From assembly GCF_012932965.1 (NCBI RefSeq), contig NZ_JABBXH010000002.1, positions 367,120-431,119 on the forward strand: a stretch of 64,000 nucleotides of DNA, in the 5' to 3' direction. A model generated the notes under the pieces. It had not been told where the DNA came from. It ran no database searches and saw only the letters and a list, made by a program, of their open reading frames with translations. Position 1 is the stretch's first letter. Each line of letters starts with the position of its first letter. The position numbers and the translations under genes were made by a program. The stretch comes from Thalassotalea algicola. Its GTDB lineage: Bacteria; Pseudomonadota; Gammaproteobacteria; Enterobacterales; Alteromonadaceae. This document shows, piece after piece, positions 34,482 through 44,165 of the stretch.

Positions 34482-35936
34482 TTATGGAGTAAAAGTACCA
34501 ACACCTAAATCATCGGTGCCATTAGTACTTGCCATCGCGTTATCACCATGATGACTGTTAGCCAAAATATCTGAAGGCGAGTGGGCAATTCGTAAACCCA
34601 TATCTTTTTCTTCTCGTACTAACTTACCACGTAAAGAGTTTGCGTAGACATCGGTGATTTCAACATCAACAAACTGGCCAATAACGTGATGCGGTGCTTC
34701 AAAGTTAACAATTCGGTTATTTTCGGTACGTCCACGCAATTCCATAGGGTTCTTTTTCGACGGACCTTCAACTAGTATACGCTGCTCAGTGCCTAACATT
34801 TGGCGAGCAATACGTAATGCTTGTTGGTTGATGCGATCTTGTAATATTTGTAAGCGCTGCTTTTTCGTTTCTTCACTGATGTCGTCTGGTAAGTCGGCGG
34901 CAGGAGTACCTGGGCGAGCGCTATAAATAAAACTAAAACTCAAATCAAAATCGATATCTTTGATGAGGTTCATTGTTTGTTCGAAATCATGATCAGTTTC
35001 ACCGGGGAAACCAATAATGAAATCAGAAGACATACAAATTTCAGGACGCGCTTTTCGAAGCTTACGAATTTGAGATTTATATTCTAATGCAGTATGCGAA
35101 CGCTTCATTTGCGTTAATATGCGGTCACTTCCCGTCTGAACGGGTAGGTGCAGATGACTAACTAATTCAGGTACGTCTTTATAGACTTCAATAATATCGT
35201 CTGTAAATTCAACTGGATGAGAGGTTGTATAACGAATACGGTCAATGCCATCAATGGTTGCTACTAAGCGCAATAACTCTGAAAATCTGCAGATGCCACC
35301 GTCATGTGTTTCACCACGGAAAGCATTTACATTTTGACCAAGTAGGTTTACTTCACGAACACCTTGTTCGGCAAGCTGCGCAATTTCATATAAAACGTCA
35401 TCTAAAGGGCGACTTACTTCTTCACCACGGGTATATGGAACCACACAGAAAGTACAATACTTGCTACAGCCTTCCATAATAGAAACAAATGCAGTTGCTC
35501 CTTCAGCTTTCGGTTCTGGTAGTCGGTCAAACTTTTCAATTTCTGGGAATGTAACGTCTACAACTGGAGATTTTTCACCCGTTACCTGCTGAATCATTTC
35601 AGGTAAACGGTGAAGGGTTTGTGGACCAAAAACCATGTCTACAAACGGTGCTCGTGCGCGAATTGCATCACCTTCTTGAGAAGCAACGCAGCCACCAACA
35701 CCGATAATTAGGTCTGGATTTTCATTTTTAAGTGTTTTCCAACGACCAAGCTGATGGAATACTTTTTCTTGAGCTTTTTCACGTATTGAACAGGTATTAA
35801 GTAAGATAACATCAGCCTCGTCAGCTTCCTCAGCTAAGGTGAAACCATGTGTTGAGTCGAGTAGTTCTGCCATTTTCTGCGAGTCATACTCGTTCATTTG
35901 ACAACCCCAAGTTTTGATATAAAGCTTTTTGCTCAT
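34482..35936 (-). CDS. miaB: tRNA-2-methylthio-N6-dimethylallyladenosine synthase MiaB
   Basis: This 484-residue radical-SAM methylthiotransferase modifies i6A37 in tRNAs reading UNN codons. The N-terminal UPF0004 domain has three cluster cysteines (TWGCQMN, NTCSIRE, GGCVASQ). The radical-SAM CxxxCxxC is [16 protein letters not shown] (around residue 158). A TRAM domain lies near 380-445. The extra C-terminal 25 residues are low-complexity. It heads the operon, and its own promoter lies in the 187-base gap up to the propeller gene. Confidence 0.96.
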   Translation of the reverse strand: MSKKLYIKTWGCQMNEYDSQKMAELLDSTHGFTLAEEADEADVILLNTCSIREKAQEKVFHQLGRWKTLKNENPDLIIGVGGCVASQEGDAIRARAPFVDMVFGPQTLHRLPEMIQQVTGEKSPVVDVTFPEIEKFDRLPEPKAEGATAFVSIMEGCSKYCTFCVVPYTRGEEVSRPLDDVLYEIAQLAEQGVREVNLLGQNVNAFRGETHDGGICRFSELLRLVATIDGIDRIRYTTSHPVEFTDDIIEVYKDVPELVSHLHLPVQTGSDRILTQMKRSHTALEYKSQIRKLRKARPEICMSSDFIIGFPGETDHDFEQTMNLIKDIDFDLSFSFIYSARPGTPAADLPDDISEETKKQRLQILQDRINQQALRIARQMLGTEQRILVEGPSKKNPMELRGRTENNRIVNFEAPHHVIGQFVDVEITDVYANSLRGKLVREEKDMGLRIAHSPSDILANSHHGDNAMASTNGTDDLGVGTFTP

Positions 35937-36123
35937 TAATACGTGTCCAATAATACAGTTAAATTGATTCTAGTTTTTGCTAGAGAATTTTCATACCAAG
36001 CCCTTTAAACGCATTTATATTTCGTTAGCCTTGATATGGGGTCGCGTATTTTACTCTTTCTTGCGGTTTGGCGCTAGTTTGTACTAAAAGTTATTAGCAA
36101 TTAATGGTAATTAATAACGTTTA

Positions 36124-38943
36124 TTAAGAGATATCCATTAATGGGAAGCTGATAACTATTTGGCTACCTTTATCATCGTTTGGCTCAAAGGTATTAACTG
36201 ACGCTTTGTATTTGTTAGCTATTTGCCTGATATAGTACATCGACATATTGAAAGTAATTTTGTTGTTAAAGTGTGAAAAACTAGTTTCGTCATCACTAAT
36301 GGTTAACCAAATTTTTGACTTAAACTCTTGTAAAGTGACATGGAAGTTTCGGCCATCACCATTAGAAATTGCACAAGTTATTGCTTCGTATATGATTTTA
36401 TAAATATTGCTTTGCAATTCATAGTCGGTTTTATGATCGGGTAGCTCTGATTCGTAGGCCAAATTTACATGATGTTTTTGATGTAAATACTCAGCAAAAT
36501 ATGGAATTGCTACTTCGAGTGACTTCCCAAATAGGCTATCTGGCAGGTCGTGCTTACTATCTTGTTCTATTACCTCTAAGTTTTGCGTTAGAACAGACTT
36601 GGCATCTTCAATTTTATTTTCATCTAAAAGCTTTAGCGTAAGATTGATATTTCGATTAGCTGAAAGATCTCGCTTACCTTTTGTTTTTAATTCATTAGCC
36701 AACAGTATATGGATATTGCGAATAGATTGCGCTCGCAGATAAAGTAACCAAGCAACTAATGATATAACGCAGATTAGGACTACAGCATAAATTATGCGAA
36801 TTTTAGATGTCCAATACCAAGGGTAAGCAACTGAAATATTGGCAAAAGCGCGGTTATTACTCCATTGGCCTAGGCTATTGGTTGCCATTACTTCAATATT
36901 ATACTCACCTGACGCTAAGCCGGTTAATGTCAGCTGGCTGCTACTCAGTTGATTCCAACTGCCGTTATTTACTCTATACCTAAACTGTTTAGCTTGACCT
37001 GGGCGATAATCTAAACTCACTAAGTCAAAAGTAACGACTTCACTGGCTGAATTTATGTTTACTGGCTGTTGGACTATTGACTGTTGACCAGAGATAGTTG
37101 ATTTACCAATAAAGACATTCGCATTAAAAAAATCTGACTTTGTTAATGGGATTTCAATGACACCGCCATAGTGGTTATAGAACACGCGTTCATCTACTAT
37201 CTGTAGCTCTCCTGAAAAAGAGTATCGCTCAGTATTAGGTAAAAGGTTAAATTGGTGGGATTTTGGATCAATAATATACAAGCCCATAGCAGCACCAACC
37301 CATATTTCATCTTGAACTTTCGAGCTATAACTAAATTCTATCCCTTTTGCGATTATTGATAGTAGAGTGCCTTCGCGGTCATAAATTAAAATACCGTCGC
37401 CCAATGTAGCGGCAAATACTTTATTGTCGGAAAATGCTAGAGAAATGTATTTTCCAGGTCCTTGGCTAGGCAGGTTTTTAATAGTCTTATTGTTACGATT
37501 ATAAATGCTGATGCCATGAGTTGTTGCTAGCCATATATCGCCGTCTTCGAAGGCATAGATGTCAATGATTTCGTTAGCAATTAAACCATCTTCTTTCGAT
37601 ACATGATCGACTATACGATTGTTAGCAATATCATATGTATAGAGCCCATCATAGTTTGTTCCTATGTATAAAATGCCATTTAAATAAGACATTTTAAGCA
37701 ATAACTTATTGTTATTAGGAAAATTAATGCGCTCGAGTGTATTCTGTTTAGCACTTAGTCGCCACACACCATCAAATGTCGCAATATAGAGGTCTTCGTT
37801 AATGTTTAATACATCCATTATGCGAAGACCTTTATCGGAAAAGAGTTTATTTATATTCTCTGGTAATACAGTTGAATCTTTTCTGAAATTTTGTAAGCCT
37901 TTCCCATAGCTACCAATTATAAGTTCACCTTTAAATATCGCTAAATCGTTTGCATTGCTCGCGACACTAAAAACAATAGGATAGTTTTTTATCGAGCTTT
38001 CAACCAATGTTTCGACGCCTAAGTTGCTAGCTAGCCACAATACATTGGAACTATCATGAAAAGCGGCCTTTATTCTGCCTTTTCGGGTATTGCCAAAGCC
38101 ATGTTCTATTTCTGCTAAGTCATTCGCTCGGTACTTTTTAATTTCGCCCTGGTCGGAAATAGTGAAAAAACTAGTCGAATTATGTGTTTTCGTCAATCCG
38201 TGTATAGCACTGGTTATTGGGATTGATTTAATTTCATTATTTTCATCAATTGAATACAATGCATTCTCTGTCGTTGCTATTAAGTAATTATTTACTGCAA
38301 CGATACTTCTAATTCTCTCTTGGAGTACACTTTCAAAATTATTCTCCTTTAAAACGAAAAGCCCGCCTGTGGTCCTCATATATAAGTTTTGGGCCGTTTT
38401 AGCGAAAAATGAAGTCCCCTTTGTATCGAAGATAGCTTTTGTTTCACCAGTATTAATTTTATGTTGGAATACTTGTAACTTAGAGTAAGTATAGAAGTGG
38501 CCTTTGAAAGCTATAGTGTGATAGTGGCTTTTGGATTCTGTCTTGATTTTGACTGGCTCAACTCGACCTGTTTTCGGATCGAATATCCAACTACCATTGG
38601 TCTCAGAAGAGGCGATAAATTTATTACCGTAATGTTCTAACTCATGAGTCCAAGTGAAAGGAACTTGCCAGTTAGCATCATTAGTAGAAAACGTAATGCT
38701 GTTAATACTATCGTAACGAGTTATCCCTTGATGGCCAACTAACCAAATATAGCCGTCATCATCTTGAGTGATATCATTGATTTTAGCCAGGTATTGTATC
38801 GATGGTGTGGGGACCGCATGAACTAGTCCAGACAGCAGACAACAAAGCGGTATTAGCAAATTCCGCTTTGTTGTGGGTTTATTAACTAACGCGTTGCGCT
38901 TTAATATCTTTGTGATCCCTGTCACCGCATGCAACAAACACAT
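36124..38943 (-). CDS. Propeller/Y_Y_Y sensor protein with a degenerate kinase-like C-terminus
   Basis: This is about 939 residues if the ATG at 38943 is used. A frame open to 39006 and a GTG at 38925 are alternatives, none with a clear ribosome site. A signal sequence (KRNLLIPLCCLLSGLVHA) leads into two-component-regulator propeller repeats, recognised by DDDGYIWLVGHQGITRYDS and EDGDIWLATTHGISIYN. A Y_Y_Y domain (FRYRVNNGSWNQL) and one transmembrane helix follow. The last 200 residues look like a NarX-type kinase, but the phosphoacceptor His is absent, the N-box reads EAITCAISNG and the G1 box reads SDDETSF, so kinase activity is unlikely. It overlaps the end of the upstream gene by about 60 bases. 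Confidence 0.78.
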   Translation of the reverse strand: MCLLHAVTGITKILKRNALVNKPTTKRNLLIPLCCLLSGLVHAVPTPSIQYLAKINDITQDDDGYIWLVGHQGITRYDSINSITFSTNDANWQVPFTWTHELEHYGNKFIASSETNGSWIFDPKTGRVEPVKIKTESKSHYHTIAFKGHFYTYSKLQVFQHKINTGETKAIFDTKGTSFFAKTAQNLYMRTTGGLFVLKENNFESVLQERIRSIVAVNNYLIATTENALYSIDENNEIKSIPITSAIHGLTKTHNSTSFFTISDQGEIKKYRANDLAEIEHGFGNTRKGRIKAAFHDSSNVLWLASNLGVETLVESSIKNYPIVFSVASNANDLAIFKGELIIGSYGKGLQNFRKDSTVLPENINKLFSDKGLRIMDVLNINEDLYIATFDGVWRLSAKQNTLERINFPNNNKLLLKMSYLNGILYIGTNYDGLYTYDIANNRIVDHVSKEDGLIANEIIDIYAFEDGDIWLATTHGISIYNRNNKTIKNLPSQGPGKYISLAFSDNKVFAATLGDGILIYDREGTLLSIIAKGIEFSYSSKVQDEIWVGAAMGLYIIDPKSHQFNLLPNTERYSFSGELQIVDERVFYNHYGGVIEIPLTKSDFFNANVFIGKSTISGQQSIVQQPVNINSASEVVTFDLVSLDYRPGQAKQFRYRVNNGSWNQLSSSQLTLTGLASGEYNIEVMATNSLGQWSNNRAFANISVAYPWYWTSKIRIIYAVVLICVISLVAWLLYLRAQSIRNIHILLANELKTKGKRDLSANRNINLTLKLLDENKIEDAKSVLTQNLEVIEQDSKHDLPDSLFGKSLEVAIPYFAEYLHQKHHVNLAYESELPDHKTDYELQSNIYKIIYEAITCAISNGDGRNFHVTLQEFKSKIWLTISDDETSFSHFNNKITFNMSMYYIRQIANKYKASVNTFEPNDDKGSQIVISFPLMDIS

Positions 38944-39328
38944 TAGGTAAGTCACTTGGTGTACTAGGTTTTTGAACCAACATGTAAGTAGGCTTTCTCG
39001 GGTCATCTATATTCTTTTTGTTATTCCAGGCATTGAGGATTCTATCTGCGTGCTCTTGGCCATGCTTAGCGGCAATTGCTGCGGTAAACATTTCAACACC
39101 ATAATCGTCCATAATCAGCATAGTGTTGCCATGGTAGCCACTTGTGGTATCGAAATCTATATCTACTGTTAATATTTTGTCAGTAGGTAATACTAAATCT
39201 GCTCGAAGTTTGGCAATAACGGCTCTATCCTCGTGAGCTTTTAATTGAGTATGGTTCGGCTTTTCAGTTAAATCATAAATTAATTTAATATCTGAACTTA
39301 TTATTTTTTCTTCTTTTAACGCAGACAT
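38882..39328 (-). CDS. Hypothetical protein upstream of and overlapping the propeller gene
   Basis: This 148-residue acidic protein (MSALKEEKIISSDIKLIYDL...) has no signal peptide and no membrane helix. AAGGAAAGATT gives a good ribosome site. It has an alpha-beta pattern with a distinctive VDIDFDTTSGYHGNTMLIMDDYG segment and a C-terminal VFVACGDRDHKDIKAQ. I do not recognise a family. The gene overlaps the start of the propeller gene, suggesting translational coupling and a joint role. Confidence 0.65.
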   Translation of the reverse strand: MSALKEEKIISSDIKLIYDLTEKPNHTQLKAHEDRAVIAKLRADLVLPTDKILTVDIDFDTTSGYHGNTMLIMDDYGVEMFTAAIAAKHGQEHADRILNAWNNKKNIDDPRKPTYMLVQKPSTPSDLPNVFVACGDRDHKDIKAQRVS

Positions 39329-39487
39329 AATCTTTCCTTTATTATTAGATTAATTGGCGAGGGTGCCAAAGGTCAGTATAGATTAAATTTTTCAAATAAA
39401 AAGTTAGCATAATAGCTTGAATTTACTCGCTAATAGATAAGGTTCCTTTTAGACTAGAACAGGTGATTGGATTATATTAAATAACGT

Positions 39488-40654
39488 ATGCAACAAAGCG
39501 ATATTATAGTAGTTGGCGGTGGCATGGTGGGCGCTGCATCAGCGCTTTCTTTAGCGCAATTAGGTTTAAAGGTTACAGTACTTGAGCGTAATGAGCCTAA
39601 GGCATTTTCTATGGAGCAGCCTTTTGATTTGCGTGTGTCGGCAATTTCGACCGCATCTGAAAACCTATTGAGGGATTTGGGTGCTTGGCAGCAAATCATG
39701 GATTGGCGACTGTGTCCCTATCGTCGGTTAGGTGTATGGGAGTCTGAGTTGGCTTATGCAGAATTTGACGCAGATAGCATTCGTCTGCCGCATTTGGGCC
39801 ACATTGTAGAAAATAGATTAATCCAGTTAGCACTGTGGCAACAAATTAAACATCATGACAATGTTGAAATTGTGCTTGGCCAAGAAATTAGCAACTTCAA
39901 TCAAGATGGTGAAGGAGTGACTTTAACTACTTCTTCCAAAACATTTAGCGCCAAAGTGATACTGGCAGCTGATGGTGCTAATTCAATGATCAGAACGTTA
40001 GCTGGGATTGGCTGTACTGGCTGGAACTATAGCCAGTCTGCTATGTTGATAAATGTTGAAACACAGCGGCCACAGCAAGATATTACTTGGCAGCAATTCT
40101 TCCCAAGTGGACCTGTTGCTATGTTACCAATGCCAGGAAATTCGGCATCATTGGTTTGGTATAACTCTAGGGAAAAAATCAAACAATTAGCACAAATGAA
40201 CAGTGATGAGCTAACTGATGAAATACATAAAACATTCCCCAAACGACTTGGCGGTGTAAAAGTGATTGATAAGGCATACTTTCCATTGACACGTCAACAT
40301 GCGAATCAATATCAAAAAGGTCGAGTTTTATTACTTGGTGATGCGGCACATACCATTAACCCATTGGCAGGACAGGGGGTAAATATCGGTTTTAAAGATG
40401 TAAAAATGTTGAGTACTATCATAGCTTCAGCTATTGGAGAGGGTAAATGCTGGCATGACTTTTCAATATTGGCCCAATATGAAAAAACAAGGCGCCCAGA
40501 CAACTTATTGATGATGTCTGCAATGGACGGGTTATATGCGACGTTTTCTAATAACTCAGCTTTGCTAAAAGTTGTGAGAAACATCGGGTTATTTGCTGCT
40601 CATCGAGCTCCATTGGTGAAAAGCAAAGTGCTTAAATATGCATGTGGTTTATAA
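39488..40654 (+). CDS. ubiF: Ubiquinone-biosynthesis FAD hydroxylase UbiF
   Basis: This 388-residue flavoprotein monooxygenase of the UbiH/UbiF/VisC family has the FAD motif VVGGGMVGAASAL at the N-terminus, the DGANS motif near residue 165, and the GDAAHTINPLAGQGVN FAD-ribityl motif near residue 285. CPYRRLGVWE and LGHIVENRLIQ match E. coli UbiF specifically. UbiF carries out the C6 hydroxylation in ubiquinone synthesis. The position next to a tRNA(Gln/Leu/Met) cluster and near miaB is the same as in E. coli, which supports the name. Confidence 0.88.
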   Translation: MQQSDIIVVGGGMVGAASALSLAQLGLKVTVLERNEPKAFSMEQPFDLRVSAISTASENLLRDLGAWQQIMDWRLCPYRRLGVWESELAYAEFDADSIRLPHLGHIVENRLIQLALWQQIKHHDNVEIVLGQEISNFNQDGEGVTLTTSSKTFSAKVILAADGANSMIRTLAGIGCTGWNYSQSAMLINVETQRPQQDITWQQFFPSGPVAMLPMPGNSASLVWYNSREKIKQLAQMNSDELTDEIHKTFPKRLGGVKVIDKAYFPLTRQHANQYQKGRVLLLGDAAHTINPLAGQGVNIGFKDVKMLSTIIASAIGEGKCWHDFSILAQYEKTRRPDNLLMMSAMDGLYATFSNNSALLKVVRNIGLFAAHRAPLVKSKVLKYACGL

Positions 40655-40986
40655 CACCTCGATAGACGTTGCATAGCCAAGGTTTAACGTAAACTCTACA
40701 AAGTCGACAAAGGTTGCTCTATCACAGGTGAAAAGGTTGAAATCTTTTTATTGAAAGTTATTAGCGTTTACCTAAAACAATATTTCTCAATATGTTCTAA
40801 AAATGCATTCTCAAAGTGTTGATGAATAAGGAAGTATGGTCTCTTATACTTGGTGTTACTGGAGCGCTCACACTTTAAGTAATGCCCGCGTGCAGAGCTA
40901 TTATTCTGTTCAGAAAGAACAACGTGTCAAAAAACGCTCTCGGCGCTTGAAAAGGGTAATAAAGATATAAATAAGGTTTCTCAAAA
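40655..40986. other. Intergenic region between ubiF and the tRNA cluster
   Basis: This 332-base gap holds the decayed tRNA-Leu-like copy at 40855-40908 and otherwise AT-rich sequence. The transcript of the tRNA operon (minus strand) must end here. I see no perfect terminator. Confidence 0.4.
40855..40908 (-). repeat. Decayed tRNA-Leu-like copy A
   Basis: GTTACTGGAGCGCT and TAAGTAATGCCCGCG align with copy B (41095-41170) at most positions without a functional acceptor stem. It lies 79 bases beyond the last tRNA of the operon. It is the least preserved copy. Confidence 0.4.
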
Positions 40987-41071
<85 letters not shown>

Positions 41072-41094
41072 ATCCTGAGATTTTGTACTTTTAA

Positions 41095-41170
41095 AGAGTT
41101 ACCGCTCTCGCGTTACTGGAACGCTTAAACCTAAATAATGCCAGCGCATTTACTGATTCTGCACTATGCA
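41095..41170 (-). repeat. Decayed tRNA-Leu copy B
   Basis: On the minus strand this reads like the tRNA-Leu gene with a broken acceptor stem and insertions in the anticodon arm. GCGCTGG, ATTTAGGTT, TTCCAGTA and CGCGAG are kept in order, but with CATT and TAAGCG inserted. It lies between an intact tRNA-Leu and tRNA-Gln in the same array. A non-functional remnant of a duplicated tRNA gene is inferred. Confidence 0.6.
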
Positions 41171-41190
41171 TATTAAGGTATCGTATTTTT

Positions 41191-41253
41191 AAAGAGTTAT
41201 CACTCTCGCACTAAATAAGTGCTGATATTTAAACAATACCAGAAACTCTATAA
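41191..41253 (-). repeat. Decayed copy C, homologous to copy B
   Basis: AAAGAGTTA, CTCTCGC and the AAT(A/G)CCAG tail align with copy B without gaps, 20 of 35 core positions being equal plus the well-kept left flank. The tRNA likeness is nearly lost. Confidence 0.45.
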
Positions 41254-41299
41254 ATTAGTAATTTCTTAGTTTGAATAAAGAATGTCTATTTTAAGATAG

Positions 41300-41374
41300 T
41301 GGCAGGGGTAAGAGGATTTGAACCTCTGAATGACGGGATCAAAACCCGCTGCCTTACCGCTTGGCTATACCCCT
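41300..41374 (-). tRNA. tRNA-Gln (anticodon TTG)
   Basis: 75 nucleotides with encoded CCA. Acceptor AGGGGTA pairs with TACCCCT, the discriminator is G, and the anticodon loop TTTTGAT gives TTG. It aligns along its length with E. coli glnU. An identical copy is at 41446-41520. Confidence 0.95.
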
Positions 41375-41445
41375 ACAGTATCTTAAAGTTGAAACATTGA
41401 TGGTTTTTACTCCCACTTTCGTTGATTTAGCTTACGCTATGAAAG

Positions 41446-41520
41446 TGGCAGGGGTAAGAGGATTTGAACCTCTGAATGACGGGATCAAAACCCGCTGCCT
41501 TACCGCTTGGCTATACCCCT
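41446..41520 (-). tRNA. tRNA-Gln (anticodon TTG), second copy
   Basis: Identical in sequence to the gene at 41300-41374, with the same encoded CCA. The 71-base spacer between the two includes part of a short duplicated flank (GAAAGTGGCAGGGG / GATAGTGGCAGGGG), suggesting tandem duplication. Confidence 0.95.
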
Positions 41521-41558
41521 ACAATGTTTCATATTCTCTCAACTAAACGTTGATTGAA

Positions 41559-41643
<85 letters not shown>

Positions 41644-41651
41644 ATTGTAAA

Positions 41652-41728
41652 TGGTGGCTACACCGAGATTTGAACTTGGGACCCCATCATTATGAGTGAT
41701 GTGCTCTAACCAGCTGAGCTATGTAGCC
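41652..41728 (-). tRNA. tRNA-Met (elongator, anticodon CAT)
   Basis: 77 nucleotides with encoded CCA. Acceptor GGCTACA pairs with TGTAGCC, and the anticodon arm CATCA-CTCATAA-TGATG shows CAT. It matches E. coli metT along the length, and an initiator-type C1-A72 mismatch is absent. It is first in the operon and starts about 30 bases after the -10 hexamer. Confidence 0.94.
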
Positions 41729-41761
41729 ATTTACAATCTTGCCTCTCAGCAAGTGGCGCGT

Positions 41762-41790
41762 ATTATGCAAATCTGATTGCGACACGTCAA
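41762..41790 (-). promoter_or_regulatory. Promoter of the tRNA operon
   Basis: On the minus strand TTGACG (41785-41790) and CATAAT (41762-41767) are separated by exactly 17 bases and followed by ACGCGCC, a G+C-rich discriminator typical of stringently controlled stable-RNA promoters. An A/T-tract UP-like region lies upstream at 41791-41820. Confidence 0.88.
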
Positions 41791-41886
41791 CCGTTTTTTT
41801 TGAAAAAAAACACTCTTTTTGTTTGTTTGACTAAATTGTCAGCAAACTGTCTGCAAACTGTGCGAGTTGATTACCTTTTAGATAAA

Positions 41887-41915
41887 AATAAAGCGAGCAT
41901 TTGGCTCGCTTTATT
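41887..41915 (-). terminator. Terminator of the DUF3718 gene
   Basis: AATAAAGCGAGC pairs perfectly with GCTCGCTTTATT (12 bp) across ATTTG, 16 bases beyond the DUF3718 stop. A T-rich tail (TTATTTTTATC) follows on the minus strand. Confidence 0.85.
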
Positions 41916-41930
41916 GAATCTATTTATAAA

Positions 41931-42284
41931 CTACTCGATACGCTCTTTAGCATCTTCTGCTAAGTGAGCTGAATGCTTTGCAATTTCTTCTAAGTTTGCT
42001 TTAACTATTTTTGCAGGCGTCTTACCAATAACAAACTCTCCTACCTCTAACGCATTGTTTGAAGCAGAGAATACAAGTAAGTTTTGACCGTTACAGTTAA
42101 TGTCCTTAAAAATTTTACGAATTTTTAATTTACGTTGCTTTAAGAAAGAACGTAAACGGTTTTTATCATTCGCAGCAACATATTCACAAATGCGCAGTGC
42201 TGAATCATCGGCATAAGAAACAGAAACTGGTGCGAAAGAAGCGGTTGCAGCAACTAGGCTTGCAATAAGTAGTGTTTTTTTCAT
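41931..42284 (-). CDS. DUF3718 family exported protein
   Basis: This 117-residue protein starts at MKKTLLIASLVAATASF, since the longer frame adds a non-signal-like extension and AAGG lies before this ATG. The signal peptide is cleaved after SYA (about residue 24). The mature part RICEYVAANDKNRLRSFLKQRKLKIRKIFKDINCNGQNLL matches DUF3718, with two cysteines likely to form a disulfide. It is probably periplasmic. The function is unknown. It is a single-gene unit with its own terminator. Confidence 0.82.
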   Translation of the reverse strand: MKKTLLIASLVAATASFAPVSVSYADDSALRICEYVAANDKNRLRSFLKQRKLKIRKIFKDINCNGQNLLVFSASNNALEVGEFVIGKTPAKIVKANLEEIAKHSAHLAEDAKERIE

Positions 42285-42370
42285 AAACAACCTTTTTATT
42301 GTATTAGTTAAAAAACATAGCAATATAGCTATGACATCTCCCTAACTAAGTTTGGTAGATTTTCAAAATA

Positions 42371-42398
42371 AAACAAGGAGCTATTTAGCTCCTTGTTT
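42371..42398 (-). terminator. Terminator of the rplY-pth-ychF operon
   Basis: AAACAAGGAGCTA pairs with TAGCTCCTTGTTT (13 bp) with a very tight loop, starting 27 bases beyond the ychF stop. TATTTTGAAA follows on the minus strand. Confidence 0.8.
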
Positions 42399-42424
42399 AT
42401 ATTATCGGATAAATCTTCAAAAAC

Positions 42425-43516
42425 TTAAACGTTAAATCTAAAATGAACGACATCGCCATCTTTGACTAAGTAATCTTTTCCTTCCAAACGCCACTTACCA
42501 GCTTCTTTAGCTCCCGACTCACCATTACAAGCGATAAAATCGTCAAAAGCGACAACTTCGGCACGAATAAAGCCCTTTTCAAAATCAGTATGGATAACGC
42601 CAGCTGCTTGTGGTGCTGTGGCATTTTGCTTAAATGTCCACGCTCGCACTTCTTTTACACCAGCAGTAAAATAGGTTTGCAAATTTAATAAACCGTAACC
42701 TGAATTAATGACACGGTTTAAGCCTGGTTCAGATAATCCCATCTCTTCCATGAAAATTTCACGATCTTCTTCGTCCATTTCAGAAAGCTCACCTTCAATC
42801 TCAGCACAAACAGGTACAACAACAGCATCTTCTTTTGCCGCTATTTCACGTACTTGATCTAAGTATGGGTTATTTTCAAAACCATCATCATTTACATTCG
42901 CGATGTACATGGTAGGTTTTACTGTTAAAAAGTTTAAATATTTGACCGCAATGAGTTCTTCTTTCGTTAACTCCAGTGAGCGGATCATATTACCGTCTTC
43001 AACGTGTTTTAAGATTTTTTCCAATACAGGAACTTCGAATTTAGCATCTTTATCGCCGCCTTTAGCTTTCTTAGCTTGCTTTTGAAGCGCACGCTCAGCA
43101 GTGTCCATATCTGCCAAGGCTAATTCAGTATTAATTACATCGATATCTTCAGCAGGGTTTACTTCACCTGCAACGTGAACGATGTTCTCATTTTCAAAAC
43201 AACGCACTACGTGTCCAATCGCATCTGTTTCACGAATATTCGCTAAGAATTTATTACCTAGGCCTTCGCCTTTTGATGCACCAGCAACTAGACCTGCGAT
43301 ATCAACAAACTCCATGGTTGTTGCGATTACACGTTCTGGATTTACGATTTCGGAAATTTGATCTAATCGTGGGTCGGGCACTGGTACTACACCAGTATTT
43401 GGTTCGATAGTACAAAATGGGAAGTTTGCTGCTTCAATTCCTGCTTTAGTTAGTGCATTGAACAATGTTGACTTACCGACATTGGGTAAACCGACAATAC
43501 CACATTTGAAACCCAT
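42425..43516 (-). CDS. ychF: Ribosome-binding ATPase YchF
   Basis: This 363-residue Obg-family P-loop protein has Walker [15 protein letters not shown] (G1), [17 protein letters not shown] (G3) and NVNDDG in place of the GTPase NKxD, which explains ATP preference. A coiled helical insert (about residues 130-200) and a C-terminal TGS domain (about 280-363, [32 protein letters not shown]) follow. YchF binds the ribosome and dampens the oxidative-stress response in E. coli. It is third in the rplY-pth-ychF operon. Confidence 0.96.
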   Translation of the reverse strand: MGFKCGIVGLPNVGKSTLFNALTKAGIEAANFPFCTIEPNTGVVPVPDPRLDQISEIVNPERVIATTMEFVDIAGLVAGASKGEGLGNKFLANIRETDAIGHVVRCFENENIVHVAGEVNPAEDIDVINTELALADMDTAERALQKQAKKAKGGDKDAKFEVPVLEKILKHVEDGNMIRSLELTKEELIAVKYLNFLTVKPTMYIANVNDDGFENNPYLDQVREIAAKEDAVVVPVCAEIEGELSEMDEEDREIFMEEMGLSEPGLNRVINSGYGLLNLQTYFTAGVKEVRAWTFKQNATAPQAAGVIHTDFEKGFIRAEVVAFDDFIACNGESGAKEAGKWRLEGKDYLVKDGDVVHFRFNV

Positions 43517-43562
43517 GATTATTTCCTATTGCGTTGATGCCGCTATTGCGGATTTTTGTTTG

Positions 43563-44147
43563 TTACTGTGCTTTGAACGAGTGTAGACGATTCTGTGCTT
43601 TCTTTAAGTCGTCTTTTAACCAAATGTCAAAACAACGGCTTGCTTCATCTATAGCTTGATCAATTAAATTTTGTTCACTTGCTGGTGCTTTCCCCAGCAC
43701 ATGTCCGGTTACGCGATCCCTATGACCAGGGTGGTCAATACCGATACGTAAACGGTAAAAATCTTTATTATTTGCCATACGGGCAATTATATCGCGTAGG
43801 CCATTGTGACCACCATGACCACCACCTTTCTTAATTTTGCAAATGCCAGGAAGCATATCTAACTCATCGTGCGCGACAAGTATTTCTTCGACAGGTATTT
43901 TGAAAAAGTTTGCTAGAGGTGCAACAGCTTGACCACTTCGATTCATAAATGTGGTCGGGATAAGAAAATGTACAATTTGACCAGCAATATTACCTTTGCC
44001 GTATAAACCAGAATACTTTTTCTCGGCTCTTAGAGAGATGTTATGCATGCGTGCTAGTTCTTCAACGAACCAAACACCTGCATTATGGCGGGTTTTAGCG
44101 TATTCGGGGCCAGGATTACCTAGCCCCACAACTAACTGAATAGTCAT
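43563..44147 (-). CDS. pth: Peptidyl-tRNA hydrolase Pth
   Basis: This 194-residue enzyme releases tRNA from peptidyl-tRNA dropped by ribosomes. [23 protein letters not shown] holds the catalytic His of [13 protein letters not shown] and [10 protein letters not shown] carry further active-site residues, and [13 protein letters not shown] is the signature glycine-rich segment. It lies 18 bases after rplY and 46 before ychF, the standard order in Gammaproteobacteria. Confidence 0.97.
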   Translation of the reverse strand: MTIQLVVGLGNPGPEYAKTRHNAGVWFVEELARMHNISLRAEKKYSGLYGKGNIAGQIVHFLIPTTFMNRSGQAVAPLANFFKIPVEEILVAHDELDMLPGICKIKKGGGHGGHNGLRDIIARMANNKDFYRLRIGIDHPGHRDRVTGHVLGKAPASEQNLIDQAIDEASRCFDIWLKDDLKKAQNRLHSFKAQ

Positions 44148-44165
44148 TTAAGGATAAATCCTTAA

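Noticed and set aside
36124-39328. A mobile element carrying the propeller gene pair between miaB and ubiF
   Set aside because: No transposase, integrase, terminal repeats or target duplication seen, and base composition is like that of the neighbours.
41095-41253. Repeated spacer-like segments resembling a short CRISPR array
   Set aside because: Only two or three unequal copies, poorly conserved, with tRNA-Leu similarity and no cas genes, so tRNA decay explains them better.
41361-41546. A 61-codon plus-strand open frame across the second tRNA-Gln region
   Set aside because: It runs antisense through intact tRNA genes and owes its openness to them. It has no ribosome site.
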